Origin: Lederbergia lenta NBRC 16444
GTDB lineage: Bacteria > Bacillota > Bacilli > Bacillales > Bacillaceae_C
Direction of reading: 5' to 3'
Length of the DNA: 64,000 nt
NCBI RefSeq assembly: GCF_001591545.1
Contig: NZ_BCVC01000004.1
Location: 124,001-188,000 of the forward strand
Part shown: piece by piece, positions 1 through 9,508 of the stretch
Layout: each line of letters begins with the position of its first letter
Position numbering within the stretch: the stretch's first letter is position 1
Translations under genes and position numbers: made by a program
Notes under the pieces: generated by a model
What the model saw: only the letters and a program-made list of their open reading frames with translations
Told to the model about the DNA's origin: nothing
Database searches by the model: none

Positions 1-1383
1 AAAGAATTAGTGGAAGCGGTTGGTGGGAAAGAAAATATTGCTTCTGTTGCTCATTGTGCAACAAGACTTAGAATTATGGTAGTTGATAAGGATAAAATTG
101 ATCAACCTAAAGTAGAAAGTGTGGATAAAGTCAAAGGGGCCTTTTATAACTCAGGCCAATACCAAGTAATTTTCGGAACTGGAACTGTGAATAGAATATA
201 TGAAGAGGTTACGAAGCTTGGTTTGGAAAGTTCTACAAAGGATGAATTAAAAAAAGAAGCTGGCAAAAGTGGAAATTGGTTTCAGCGTGCAATAAGAACC
301 TTCGGTGATGTATTTGTACCTATTATTCCAGCGCTTGTAGCAACAGGCTTGTTTATGGGGGTACGTGGACTTGTCATGCAGGAACAAATCCTTGGTTTAT
401 TCGGTTTATCGCCTGCAGATATATCTGATAACTTTCTTTTGTTTACTGAGATATTAACGGATACCGCATTTATCTTTTTACCTGCTTTAGTCGCGTGGTC
501 CACATTTAGAGTTTTCGGTGGAAATCCAATTATTGGGCTCGTTTTAGGATTAATGCTTGTCAGTCCAGCTTTGCCGAATGCTTGGGCAGTTGCTGGCGGA
601 GATGTGACTCCAATCATGTTTATGGGTTTTATTCCGGTAGTTGGTTATCAAGGATCCGTACTCCCAGCTTTTATTGCAGGTATAGTTGGAGCAAAGCTTG
701 AAAAGTGGATACGCAAAAGAGTGCCTGAAGCGCTCGATTTAATTTTGACTCCATTTTTAACACTATTAATTATGAGTACACTTGCACTATTTGTCATTGG
801 TCCAATATTTCACAGTCTTGAAGAGGTTATTTTAAATGTAACTGTTTCCGTACTATCTTGGCCACTGGGATTAAGTGGGTTACTAATTGGTGCACTGAAT
901 CAAGTTATTGTTGTCACAGGCGTACATCATGTATTTAACTTATTGGAAATTCAACTATTAGAGCGTTTCGGAAATAACCCATATAATGCGATTATTACTT
1001 GCTCTGTAGCTGCACAAGGAGGAGCAGCACTTGCTGTTGGCTTGAAAACGAAGTCAAAAAAATTAAAAGCTCTTGCACTGCCTTCCTCATTCTCAGCATT
1101 TCTTGGAATCACAGAACCTGCTATTTTCGGTGTCAACTTACGTTACATGAAACCATTTATTATGGGGTTAATTGGCGGAGGAGCCGGGGGATTTCTTGCA
1201 TCCATCTTCGGATTAAAAGCATCTGGAATGGCGATCACAGTTATTCCAGGGACCTTATTATTTTTAAATGGTCAAATCCTTCTGTATATACTTGTTAATC
1301 TAGTTGCAATAGCCGTTGCTTTTGTGTTGACATGGATGTTCGGCTATTCGGATAAACAACTGGAGCAAACGAATGAAGCTTAA
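1..1383 (+). CDS. sacP: Sucrose-type PTS transporter, EIIBC component (5' end missing)
   Basis: Membrane component that imports and phosphorylates a sugar, most likely sucrose. The reading frame is open from base 1 (KELVEAVGGKENI), so the true start lies outside the window; the GTG at base 10 is internal. The EIIB domain comes first, with its phospho-cysteine in the AHCATRLR motif, followed by a hydrophobic EIIC domain with many membrane segments from about residue 95 to the end, including GITEPAIFG. The sucrose assignment rests mainly on the next gene, a GH32 sucrose-6-phosphate hydrolase that starts 29 bases later. A trehalose or beta-glucoside EIIBC is the alternative. No EIIA domain is present, so phosphate must come from a separate EIIA. 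Confidence 0.88.
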   Translation, partial: KELVEAVGGKENIASVAHCATRLRIMVVDKDKIDQPKVESVDKVKGAFYNSGQYQVIFGTGTVNRIYEEVTKLGLESSTKDELKKEAGKSGNWFQRAIRTFGDVFVPIIPALVATGLFMGVRGLVMQEQILGLFGLSPADISDNFLLFTEILTDTAFIFLPALVAWSTFRVFGGNPIIGLVLGLMLVSPALPNAWAVAGGDVTPIMFMGFIPVVGYQGSVLPAFIAGIVGAKLEKWIRKRVPEALDLILTPFLTLLIMSTLALFVIGPIFHSLEEVILNVTVSVLSWPLGLSGLLIGALNQVIVVTGVHHVFNLLEIQLLERFGNNPYNAIITCSVAAQGGAALAVGLKTKSKKLKALALPSSFSAFLGITEPAIFGVNLRYMKPFIMGLIGGGAGGFLASIFGLKASGMAITVIPGTLLFLNGQILLYILVNLVAIAVAFVLTWMFGYSDKQLEQTNEA

Positions 1384-1412
1384 ATTTAAAATGTTAAAAG
1401 GGAGATTTAGCA

Positions 1413-2858
1413 ATGACTAAGATTAATAATCTTGTTGAAGATGCATATCGGAGGGTAGAGCAAGAACAGCAAAAGGTAGCATCAGATATGTACAGACTTC
1501 AATTTCATCTCATGCCTCTGGTTGGCTTGTTGAATGATCCTAACGGTTTCATTCAAATAGATGAAGTTTATCATGTCTTCTATCAGTGGAATCCATTTGA
1601 AACAGCTCATGGAGCAAAGTTTTGGGGACATTTTACCTCAACGGATTTGGTAAATTGGACTACGGAACCAATTGCGCTCGCTCCAGATCAGTGGTATGAC
1701 AAGAATGGATGTTACTCGGGAAGTGCAATAGAACATGATGGGAAAATGTATCTCTTTTATACCGGAAATGTAAAAGAAGATAATGGTGAACGATCCACAT
1801 ATCAATGTATGGCAGTGTCTGAGGATGGCATTTCATTTGAAAAAAAAGGCCCAGTTATCCATTTACCTAAAGGGTATACAGCTCATTTTCGTGATCCGAA
1901 AGTATGGAAATCAGGGAATGAATGGCTGATGGTACTCGGCGCACAAAATCTCAAACATGAGGGTGAAGCGGTACTTTATCGGTCAGATAATTTATTTGAG
2001 TGGGAGTTTCTTGGTCCAGCAGCTGGTAGTCAGATGAATGAGCTGGAGGAATTTGGATATATGTGGGAATGTCCAGATCTGTTTCAGCTAGATGGTCATG
2101 ATGTGCTCATTGTATCACCTCAGGGGCTTGAACCGGAAGGTGATCACTTCCATAATTTGTATCAATCTGGATATTTTATTGGTAAGCTTGATCCGCAAAC
2201 GAAAAGGCTTCAACATGGAACATTTACAGAGCTTGATCGCGGATTTGACTTTTACGCACCTCAAACAACGTTGGATAGTGAAGGCAGAAGATTGCTTATT
2301 GCCTGGATGGGTATTACGGATGAAATGGAAAAATATCAACCAACTATTGAACACAATTGGATTCATGCATTGACGATTCCTAGAGAGTTAAAGATTGTGA
2401 ACAATAAAATATATCAAAAGCCAGCCACAGAGTTAAAGGCCTTACGTAAAAATGAAGTGAGATACAAAGCGGTTTGCTTAGAAGCTGGAATAGTAAAGAA
2501 TTTTTCAGACATACAAGGTGATTCATTGGAAATGCAACTTGATTTTAATGATTCTATCGCAGGTATTTTTGAAATGGAGATCAGAGACAATATAAAAATA
2601 AGCTATCATAGTACAGAGCAATTATTTACATTAGAGCGGAAAAATTTTAAAGATGGGAAGAAAGAATTTCGCCGATGTGCCTTGGAGAAACTACACAAAT
2701 TGCATATTTTTCTAGATACATCCTCTATTGAAATATTTTTAAACGACGGGGAGGAAGTATGTACAGCGAGATTTTTTGCTAAAGAAAATGACAAATGTAT
2801 TACTTTCTATAGTGATCAAATAGAGACATTTGATCTCAGTAAGTGGGAGCTAAAATGA
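1413..2858 (+). CDS. sacA: Sucrose-6-phosphate hydrolase (GH32)
   Basis: Cytoplasmic enzyme that cleaves sucrose 6-phosphate, the product of the upstream PTS, into glucose 6-phosphate and fructose. The 481-residue length is normal for the family. The five-bladed propeller shows the GH32 landmarks: the nucleophile motif LLNDPNGF near residue 42, FRDPKVW, and the acid/base motif MWECPDLF. A C-terminal beta-sandwich follows. The start at 1413 has a GGGAG site about 8 bases upstream. It is probably co-transcribed with the EIIBC gene and ends at a strong terminator. No sugar-operon regulator is visible next to it inside the window. Confidence 0.93.
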   Translation: MTKINNLVEDAYRRVEQEQQKVASDMYRLQFHLMPLVGLLNDPNGFIQIDEVYHVFYQWNPFETAHGAKFWGHFTSTDLVNWTTEPIALAPDQWYDKNGCYSGSAIEHDGKMYLFYTGNVKEDNGERSTYQCMAVSEDGISFEKKGPVIHLPKGYTAHFRDPKVWKSGNEWLMVLGAQNLKHEGEAVLYRSDNLFEWEFLGPAAGSQMNELEEFGYMWECPDLFQLDGHDVLIVSPQGLEPEGDHFHNLYQSGYFIGKLDPQTKRLQHGTFTELDRGFDFYAPQTTLDSEGRRLLIAWMGITDEMEKYQPTIEHNWIHALTIPRELKIVNNKIYQKPATELKALRKNEVRYKAVCLEAGIVKNFSDIQGDSLEMQLDFNDSIAGIFEMEIRDNIKISYHSTEQLFTLERKNFKDGKKEFRRCALEKLHKLHIFLDTSSIEIFLNDGEEVCTARFFAKENDKCITFYSDQIETFDLSKWELK

Positions 2859-2864
2859 AATAAG

Positions 2865-2908
2865 ATGCTAGATTGATTCACTATGATGAATCAGTCTAGC
2901 ATTTTTTT
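2865..2908 (+). terminator. Intrinsic terminator of the sucrose operon
   Basis: Fifteen-base arms (TGCTAGATTGATTCA and TGAATCAGTCTAGCA) pair with one G-T wobble around a 5-base loop and are followed by a run of seven T. The hairpin begins within 10 bases of the sacA stop codon. Confidence 0.88.
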
Positions 2909-3004
2909 ATGAATGATAGCTGTTGCTTATGGCAGTATTTTTATCCGCTTTTCTTCTCTCTTCTTTGCTATAATAGGTATATCTAAGATCAGGAGGTTTG
3001 TCCA

Positions 3005-5140
3005 TTGCTAACAAAGGCAAGAGGCCTGCTGCACACTCATTTCGGTTACGACCAGTTTCGAAAAGGGCAGGAAGATATTATTCAAAAAATCATGGATGGC
3101 AAAGATACACTTGGTATCATGCCAACTGGCGGAGGGAAATCAGTTTGTTATCAGGTTCCCGCGATGTTGCTACGTGGTGTAACGATTGTTATATCTCCAT
3201 TAATATCATTAATGAAAGACCAAGTGGATGCTTTGGAGAAAACAGGTATCCCATCAACATATATTAATAGCGCGATTACAGGTGAAGAAATGCAACAACG
3301 ACTTGCTGATATTTACAATGGTGAATATAAGCTTGTTTATATTGCACCAGAACGACTGGAAACCCCATCATTCTTGCGTCTTCTTGAAGGCATTCACGTA
3401 TCCCTCATCGCAATCGATGAAGCACATTGTATTTCGCAATGGGGTCACGATTTTAGACCAAGCTATTTAAATATCAAACAATTAATTAGTAGAATTCAGC
3501 CAAGGCCAACCGTTTTGGCATTGACTGCGACAGCGACACCACATGTGAGTGATGACATTTGTGAGCTTCTGCATATTGAAGAACAAAATACAGTTATTAC
3601 TGGGTTTGCACGAGAAAATCTGCATTTTCAAGTTGTAAAAGGTCAAGATAGAGACAGTTATATGCTTGATTACCTTGAAAAAAATAAAGGGCAAGCGGGG
3701 ATAATCTATGCAGCAACGAGAAAAGAAGTAGATCGTATTCATCACTTTTTAGAAGCTAGAGGATTCGCGGCAGGTAAATATCATGCAGGAATATCAGAGA
3801 AAGAGCGTAATGTGTATCAAGAAAGATTTTTATATGATAATACGACGATCATGGTCGCAACTAATGCTTTTGGTATGGGTATTAATAAATCAAATGTGCG
3901 CTTTGTTATTCACTATCATATCCCTCGCAATATGGAAGCTTATTATCAAGAAGCTGGAAGAGCAGGACGTGATGGGGAGGAGAGTGCATGTATATTACTA
4001 TTTTCTCCTCAGGACACCCATATTCAATCATTCTTAATTGAGCAATCAGATATGGACGAAGGCCGTAAAGAAAATGAATATGCTAAGTTGAGGCAAATGG
4101 TTGCATATGGTCATACAGAATCATGTTTACAGCAATATATTCTCCACTATTTTGGTGAGGAAAATGCGCCGGAATGTGGGAAATGTGGAAGTTGTACAGA
4201 TGAACGTGAGCAAGTAGATGCGACAGTTGAAGCGCAAATGGTTCTATCTTGCATTCGGCGTATGAACGAACGATTTGGAAAAACAATGATTACAAAAGTA
4301 CTGACCGGTTCTGGGGATAAAAAAATCAAAGGGTTTCGACTGGACCAGTTATCAACATATGGAATTATGAAAGATAAGACACAAAAAGATGTGAATGAAT
4401 TTATTGATTTTTTAACAGCAGAGGGGTATTTAAAGCCAACTGATGGCGCTTATCCTGTCTTAATGCTGACGGAAAAATCGGGAAATGTTCTCCGCGGAAA
4501 CGAACCGGTTTTGCGTAAAGAGAAAGTTCATATTGCTCAAATCGTGGAAGACAACGCGTTATTTGAAAAATTACGATCGCTTAGGAAAGAAATTGCTGAG
4601 ACTGAAAAGGTTCCTCCATACATTATCTTCTCTGATGTGACATTACGGGAAATGAGTGCATTTTTACCGAGGAATGCGCAAGAGCTTCTGCAAATTAAGG
4701 GAGTAGGGGAGCGGAAGTTGGAAGCGTATGGTGAATCTTTCCTTGGGGTAATCAATGACTATTGCGATGAGAATGGTTTGGAAAAAAGCGAAACACTGAA
4801 TCAAATAGGAAGTGGAGAAAAGCGGGTAAGCTCAAATAAAGATAATGGTAAAGAACCAAGTCATCACACTACCTATCAAATGTTACAAACAGGATTAACG
4901 GTTTCTGAAATAGCAGCAGAGCGAGACATGGCTGAGCGTACGATTGAAGGGCATCTAATTAAATGCTCAGACGAGGGAAAAGAGATAGACTGGGGGGCAT
5001 TTATCCCCACAGAATATGAATCATTAATTGCTGAGGCCGTGACTGAAGCAGAAACGGATAGATTAACACCTATCAAAGAACTCTTGCCTAATGAGATTAG
5101 CTTTTTCATGATCAGAGCATTTTTGCAAAAACAAGAATAA
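3005..5140 (+). CDS. recQ: ATP-dependent DNA helicase RecQ
   Basis: A 3'-5' superfamily 2 helicase for recombination and replication-fork repair. The TTG start at 3005 is chosen for the AGGAGG site at 2991-2996; a TATAAT lies at 2969-2974. Domain order: helicase core with Walker A TGGGKSVCYQ and DEAH box IDEAHCISQWGHD, motif VI QEAGRAGRDG, the zinc-binding region with cysteines in CLQQYI and ECGKCGSC, an HRDC domain (about residues 515-595), and a C-terminal helix-turn-helix extension. At 711 residues it is longer than the roughly 590-residue B. subtilis RecQ because of that C-terminal region, as in some other bacilli. It is a single transcription unit. Confidence 0.93.
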   Translation: MLTKARGLLHTHFGYDQFRKGQEDIIQKIMDGKDTLGIMPTGGGKSVCYQVPAMLLRGVTIVISPLISLMKDQVDALEKTGIPSTYINSAITGEEMQQRLADIYNGEYKLVYIAPERLETPSFLRLLEGIHVSLIAIDEAHCISQWGHDFRPSYLNIKQLISRIQPRPTVLALTATATPHVSDDICELLHIEEQNTVITGFARENLHFQVVKGQDRDSYMLDYLEKNKGQAGIIYAATRKEVDRIHHFLEARGFAAGKYHAGISEKERNVYQERFLYDNTTIMVATNAFGMGINKSNVRFVIHYHIPRNMEAYYQEAGRAGRDGEESACILLFSPQDTHIQSFLIEQSDMDEGRKENEYAKLRQMVAYGHTESCLQQYILHYFGEENAPECGKCGSCTDEREQVDATVEAQMVLSCIRRMNERFGKTMITKVLTGSGDKKIKGFRLDQLSTYGIMKDKTQKDVNEFIDFLTAEGYLKPTDGAYPVLMLTEKSGNVLRGNEPVLRKEKVHIAQIVEDNALFEKLRSLRKEIAETEKVPPYIIFSDVTLREMSAFLPRNAQELLQIKGVGERKLEAYGESFLGVINDYCDENGLEKSETLNQIGSGEKRVSSNKDNGKEPSHHTTYQMLQTGLTVSEIAAERDMAERTIEGHLIKCSDEGKEIDWGAFIPTEYESLIAEAVTEAETDRLTPIKELLPNEISFFMIRAFLQKQE

Positions 5141-5150
5141 AAAACGAAGA

Positions 5151-5198
5151 AGGTGAATCTAAGATCCTTAATTGACGATCTTTTGATTCACCTTTTTC
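5151..5198 (+). terminator. Terminator after recQ
   Basis: Sixteen- to seventeen-base arms (AGGTGAATCTAAGATC and GATCTTTTGATTCACCT, with a one-base bulge) are followed by TTTTT. It directly follows the recQ stop codon. Confidence 0.88.
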
Positions 5199-5218
5199 TA
5201 TTGCATATTTTTTGTGCC

Positions 5219-5472
5219 CCCCAGTAAATACTTCATCACGGCAAATAAAAGTTGTTCAACGGCTTGTATTTCACACCTGATGGCTAGTAAGTGCAAATAT
5301 CTACCTATGTAATCCCGCACCTTTAGCTGATTCATTTTAACCTGTAAGAACACGACGGCCAGTAAATACGCTAGGACGGCTTGTAAATATCGTACAGCGG
5401 CCTGTAATTCTCACGCGACGGCCAGTAAACATCCGGTGACGGCTTGTAAAACGTCCTGCACAGCCAGTAAGC
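5219..5472. repeat. 21-bp-period degenerate repeat array, locus 1
   Basis: The core consensus resembles ACGGC(C/T)(A/T)GTAAA. The GTAA of successive units starts at 5224, (5245 as ATAA), 5266 (GTAT), 5287, 5309, 5344, 5362, 5383, 5404, 5425, 5446 and 5467. The six units from 5362 to 5467 are exactly 21 bases apart. The first part is more decayed, with an irregular stretch between 5309 and 5362. CCAGTAA and CTTGTAA forms roughly alternate, and the 8-9 bases between cores are not conserved. The array fills the gap between the convergent recQ and BCCT genes, downstream of the recQ terminator. A related array lies at 41940-42090. I know no named family that matches. Confidence 0.85.
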
Positions 5473-5577
5473 AGTCAAAATCATCTCGCAAATTCCATTG
5501 AAAATCCCCTGATGATAGAGGGTGCAGAAAAAACCAGAAAGAATTGATTTCTCCCTGGCTTTCTCTGTATTCAATAG

Positions 5578-7098
5578 TCACTTTTTTCTGCTAGTTAATC
5601 GATATTCCTTTTTTATTCCACTTATGATAGAAATGGACATCAGAACTAAAATAACGGTAAATGGTAATGCTGCAACAAGTGATGCAGTTTGCAATCCTTC
5701 TAATCCGCTAGCAATTGTTAGAACAGCTGCAATTGCTGCAATCAAAATTCCCCAAATGACACGAACAATAATAGGTGGAGTTGACATACCGTTTGTTGTC
5801 ATACTTCCGAGAATATAAGAAGCTGAATCTGCAGAAGTAACTAAGAAAGTAAAGATTAAAATGATCGCCATAATAGATAATGGATAACTAAGTGGCAATT
5901 GGTTAAATGTAGAAAACAATGCAGATGTGACATCCTTATTTACATCCAAAGCAATATTTGTTCCTTTAAATAAATCCATATGTAATGCTGTACCACCGAA
6001 AACAGCGATCCATAATAATGAAATGAGTGGCGGGATAATTAAGACACCCATGACGAATTCACGAATGGTTCTTCCGCGTGAAACCCTGCCGATAAAGGCT
6101 CCAACGAAAGGAGACCATGCGATCGTCCAAGCCCAATAGAAAATGGTCCATTCGCGTACCCATGTATCTCCTGTATAAGGGGATAGGCGCAAACTATACT
6201 CAATAAAATGCGTAACATAATCGCCAAGTCCTTGGGTAAATGTATTAAGAATAAAGACTGTTGGCCCAGTAATAAACACGTATAGCATCACGATAAAAAT
6301 TAAAGCAAGATTAAAATTACTAAGCCATTTTATCCCTTTATCAAGCCCAGTAATGGAAGATAGAAGATAACATACTAGCATAACTGCGACGATGCCAAGA
6401 TGGGTAACAATATTGTTATTAAAACCAAATACATTTGTTAGACCACCATTGATTTGCATGATCCCAAGTCCTAATGAGGTAGCAACACCAACTACGGTTG
6501 CGATAACTGCTAATGTATCAATCACTTTTTTTATCGTATTTTTACTGCGACGTTTTTGTATAAGTGGCTTTATAGTAGTGGAAATTAATCCATCTTCATT
6601 TTTACGAAATTGAAAAAAACCAACAGCTAATCCGACCACTGCAAAGATTGCCCATTGGCTCATACCCCAATGAAAGAAAGAATAACCCATAGCTGTTCGA
6701 GCAGCTTGACGAGTGAGATCATCTGTCCCTTGAAATGGACTTGTAAAGAAATGGCTCATTGGCTCAGCAACTCCCCAAAACACGAGGCCGATGCCAAGTC
6801 CACATGACATTAACATGCCAATCCATGTAAAGAATGGATAATCAGGTTTAGACCCATCTGGTCCCAACTTAATTCTGCCAAATTTGCTGAGTGCTAGAAA
6901 TATTAGTAATAATACAAAAAATAATACGGCTAATAAATAAAACCAGCCAAACGCGTATGTAGTAAAATCAAAAGCAGCAGAAGCACCCTTCTCAAATTTA
7001 CTCGGCCAGATTGCTCCAAATAGTACAACGATCGTAATAAAAACAGTTGAAACCCAAAATACTGAATTGTTATAAACGGCCTTACTTCCTTTACCCAT
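5578..7098 (-). CDS. opuD: BCCT-family osmolyte transporter (glycine betaine/choline type)
   Basis: Sodium-coupled symporter of the betaine-carnitine-choline family, used for osmoprotection. About twelve hydrophobic segments are visible. The family signatures are present: the glycine-rich GLGIGLVFWGVAEP of the sodium/substrate site and the tryptophan-rich EWTIFYWAWTIAWSPF segment with the following GRVSRGRTIREF loop. The ATG at 7098 is chosen because GGAAGGGG lies just before it; the TTG at 7116 falls inside that ribosome-binding site. At 506 residues it is typical of OpuD. Which substrate (betaine, choline, carnitine or dimethylglycine) it carries cannot be told from sequence, so the symbol is by family. 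It stands alone and converges on recQ. Confidence 0.85.
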   Translation of the reverse strand: MGKGSKAVYNNSVFWVSTVFITIVVLFGAIWPSKFEKGASAAFDFTTYAFGWFYLLAVLFFVLLLIFLALSKFGRIKLGPDGSKPDYPFFTWIGMLMSCGLGIGLVFWGVAEPMSHFFTSPFQGTDDLTRQAARTAMGYSFFHWGMSQWAIFAVVGLAVGFFQFRKNEDGLISTTIKPLIQKRRSKNTIKKVIDTLAVIATVVGVATSLGLGIMQINGGLTNVFGFNNNIVTHLGIVAVMLVCYLLSSITGLDKGIKWLSNFNLALIFIVMLYVFITGPTVFILNTFTQGLGDYVTHFIEYSLRLSPYTGDTWVREWTIFYWAWTIAWSPFVGAFIGRVSRGRTIREFVMGVLIIPPLISLLWIAVFGGTALHMDLFKGTNIALDVNKDVTSALFSTFNQLPLSYPLSIMAIILIFTFLVTSADSASYILGSMTTNGMSTPPIIVRVIWGILIAAIAAVLTIASGLEGLQTASLVAALPFTVILVLMSISIISGIKKEYRLTSRKK

Positions 7099-7335
7099 GT
7101 GAACCCCTTCCAACAAACCTCTTCTATATTTTTAGTATGAGTACTATTAAAGCACACCTGTCTATGAACCGAAAGCGATGGCTAGACCCATTTCCATATC
7201 TGGTTATTAATACCCATATTAATTATATGTAAACATTGTAATTAGATACGTTTCATTGCAATGGAGCGTTTTTTCAGTTAGACTTATGAAGAATATGATG
7301 GGCGTTTACCCCGAAGTAGAAGGAGCTAAAACAAA

Positions 7336-8199
7336 TTGATTAAATGTATTGCATCAGATATGGACGGGACGCTGTTAAATGCGAACCAAGAAATTAGTGA
7401 AGTAACAATTGAGGCAATTAAGGCTGCTCAGGAAAAAGGAATCGATTTCCTAGTAGCAACAGGTAGAGCATATAATGAGGTCCGTTATGTATTGGATAAA
7501 GCAGGGTTAGAATGCCCAGCGATTTGTGTGAATGGTGGAGAAATTCGTGATCAAAAGGGGAATGTGAGCTTTTCCGTTGGTTTAGATGGTTCAACATCAG
7601 CAAAAATCACGAAAGTCTTTGAAGAGATCAATATGTACTTTGAATTATATACCCAAGATGGGACATATACTACGGACCGTGAAAAAGGGATCCAAGCTAT
7701 TGTGGATATTTATCATACTGCAAATCCTTCTCAAGATGTGGAGGAAATTCGTTCATCAGCAAATGAGCGCTTTGAACAAAGGCTAATTCATGTTATTGAT
7801 GACTATGCTCCTATTTTTGAAAAGGCAGACTGCCATGTTTATAAATTTCTTGCTTTTTCAATGGATGAAGATTTATTGATTGAAGTAAGCGAACGCTTAA
7901 AATCAATCGATGGGATTGAGGTAACTTCTTCTGGACGTAATAACCTTGAAATCATGCATTACGAAGCTAAAAAGGGTAATGCACTTAAAAGGTATACAGA
8001 AGAACAAGGCATTTCCCTCGCTGATACAATGGCCCTAGGGGATAATTATAATGACATGTCGATGTTAAAAATTGCTGGTCACTCTGTTGCAATGGGCAAT
8101 GCAGAGCAAGAAGTGAAAGATGTAGCTAAATATGTTACTGCTATCAATGATGAAGATGGTGTTGCTCAGGCAATTTTAAGAGCACTTGAAGGAAAATAA
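7336..8199 (+). CDS. Cof-type HAD-IIB family sugar-phosphatase
   Basis: Cytoplasmic phosphatase of the haloacid dehalogenase superfamily, Cof/YidA branch, which usually acts on sugar phosphates or pyridoxal phosphate. The catalytic motif I is SDMDGTLL (nucleophile Asp and acid Asp), the type IIB cap lies in the middle third, and motifs III/IV appear as KKGNALK and LGDNYNDMSML. The TTG start at 7336 follows GAAGGAG with about 10 bases of spacing. At 287 residues it has normal length. It stands alone between its own terminator and the divergent BCCT gene, so the context does not define the substrate. Confidence 0.85.
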   Translation: MIKCIASDMDGTLLNANQEISEVTIEAIKAAQEKGIDFLVATGRAYNEVRYVLDKAGLECPAICVNGGEIRDQKGNVSFSVGLDGSTSAKITKVFEEINMYFELYTQDGTYTTDREKGIQAIVDIYHTANPSQDVEEIRSSANERFEQRLIHVIDDYAPIFEKADCHVYKFLAFSMDEDLLIEVSERLKSIDGIEVTSSGRNNLEIMHYEAKKGNALKRYTEEQGISLADTMALGDNYNDMSMLKIAGHSVAMGNAEQEVKDVAKYVTAINDEDGVAQAILRALEGK

Positions 8200-8203
8200 A
8201 TAA

Positions 8204-8254
8204 ACAACAGCAAATAAGCCGTCTCGGAAAGAGAGCGGCTTATTTGCTGTTTAT
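8204..8254 (+). terminator. Terminator between HAD gene and sspL
   Basis: Perfect 16-base arms (AACAGCAAATAAGCCG and CGGCTTATTTGCTGTT) surround a short loop. It can serve the HAD gene and, on the other strand, the convergent sspL. Confidence 0.85.
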
Positions 8255-8275
8255 AAATTTGTATAAAATGAATGA

Positions 8276-8434
8276 TTATTTAGTGTTTTTCTTTTTAGCA
8301 GCATTTTCGAGTTTGCTTTTTGGCTCTTCAGCGAATTCAGTATCACCGTAACCTTGAGGAGTTACACTCGTTGCCTTCTTACCTTTATTGCTAGAAGATT
8401 CTTTCCCTCTGAAGTTTTTTTTGCTTTTACCCAT
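8276..8434 (-). CDS. sspL: Small acid-soluble spore protein L (SspL)
   Basis: A 52-residue, lysine-rich protein that starts MGKSKKNFRGKESSS and ends in KLENAAKKKNTK. The central VTPQG motif and the acidic stretch followed by a K-x-x-LE-x-x-AKK-x-NTK tail match the minor spore protein SspL of B. subtilis (about 42 residues) as I remember it. Such proteins accumulate in the forespore. A strong GGGAGGTG site lies 9 bases before the ATG. It converges on the HAD gene. The N-terminus is longer than in B. subtilis. No forespore promoter was confidently identified. Confidence 0.8.
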   Translation of the reverse strand: MGKSKKNFRGKESSSNKGKKATSVTPQGYGDTEFAEEPKSKLENAAKKKNTK

Positions 8435-8812
8435 TTAAAATTCACCTCCCACGAATCATGTTTAGATCAAATTAGTATTGCCAAAAGGATGAAATGCACT
8501 CATTTAAAAGGAAATATGGCATATGAAAATTAAAATCGACCATAGGGGCATAAATAATGTTTTGATATAACCTAATTAGTGAAAAAGGGTTAAATTCTAC
8601 CCTTTGGTTCCAAAGGAATAAAGAGAAAGGTTTGCTGACGTCGTATATCGATAATGAACGGGAGAAAGTGTTTCATGAAATGAATGGAGAGTTGGTATTA
8701 GAATATATATTTCTGTACCTACGGTTTTTAGATGAAATATTATATTAATTAGCAAATTTAGTATAATGTAAATATGATGCAATAATAATCTCAAGAAAAG
8801 GGGGGGAAGAAT
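8435..8812. other. Intergenic region with a possible gene relic
   Basis: Divergent spacer between sspL and the acetyltransferase gene. A TATAAT at 8762-8767 may belong to the acetyltransferase promoter, though I see no good -35. On the plus strand one frame is open to the TAA at 8746-8748 and reads like protein near its end (EREKVFHEMNGELVLEYIF), but it has no plausible start and no ribosome-binding site. It may be a gene remnant or chance. Confidence 0.3.
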
Positions 8813-9427
8813 ATGGAACTTAAAGAAATTACAGAAAGAATGAATAATCAAAAGCTCTATTATTGCAACAACGAATCTTTAATGACAGAGCAGATGGGAT
8901 ATCTAGAAATGCTGTATGATTTTAATAGTACCCGTCCAAGCCAACAGGCTGAAAGAAATCGAATGCTAAAGAAGATGTTTGCTAAAATAGGAGAAAATTG
9001 TTACATCGAGCCACCTTTGCATGCCAATTGGGGAGGGAGAAATGTGCATTTTGGCAATGATGTGTATGCTAATTTCAATTTGACCTTGGTTGACGATTGC
9101 GATATTTTTGTTGGTGACAATGTTTTGTTTGGGCCAAATGTTACGGTTTCAGCTGGGACTCATCCTGTACACCCAAAGTTAAGGAGCAAACAGGCACAGT
9201 ACAATGTTCCGATTCATATAGGAAATAATGTCTGGATAGGAGCAAACTCTGTCATACTCCCAGGTGTACATATTGGAGAAAATACAGTTATTGGTGCTGG
9301 CAGTGTGGTGACGAAGAATATACCTGCCAATGTCGTGGCAGTTGGCAGTCCATGCAGGGTAATTAGGGAAATTAATGACAAGGATATGAAATATTATTAT
9401 AAAGACTTGGAAATAGATATAGAATAA
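8813..9427 (+). CDS. Maltose/galactoside-type O-acetyltransferase (hexapeptide repeat)
   Basis: Acetyl-CoA-dependent sugar O-acetyltransferase of the LacA/Maa/NodL group. An N-terminal helical cap (residues 1-60) precedes a left-handed beta-helix of hexapeptide repeats, for example [20 protein letters not shown]. The catalytic histidine is in AGTHPV near residue 120, and the C-terminus has the usual [13 protein letters not shown]. At 204 residues it is slightly longer than Maa (about 184). The ATG follows a GGGGGGA site. It is a lone gene. Maltose, glucose and galactosides are all possible acceptors. Confidence 0.85.
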   Translation: MELKEITERMNNQKLYYCNNESLMTEQMGYLEMLYDFNSTRPSQQAERNRMLKKMFAKIGENCYIEPPLHANWGGRNVHFGNDVYANFNLTLVDDCDIFVGDNVLFGPNVTVSAGTHPVHPKLRSKQAQYNVPIHIGNNVWIGANSVILPGVHIGENTVIGAGSVVTKNIPANVVAVGSPCRVIREINDKDMKYYYKDLEIDIE

Positions 9428-9508
9428 GGACATAGAGGGAATTAAATAAGATACATACTATAGCTAGGGAGGCTTGAAAGTCTTTCTTTGCAACGAAAAT
9501 AAAAATAG

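Noticed and set aside
5219-5472. CRISPR array
   Set aside because: Cores are only about 12 bases and degenerate, spacers about 9 bases, and no cas genes are present.
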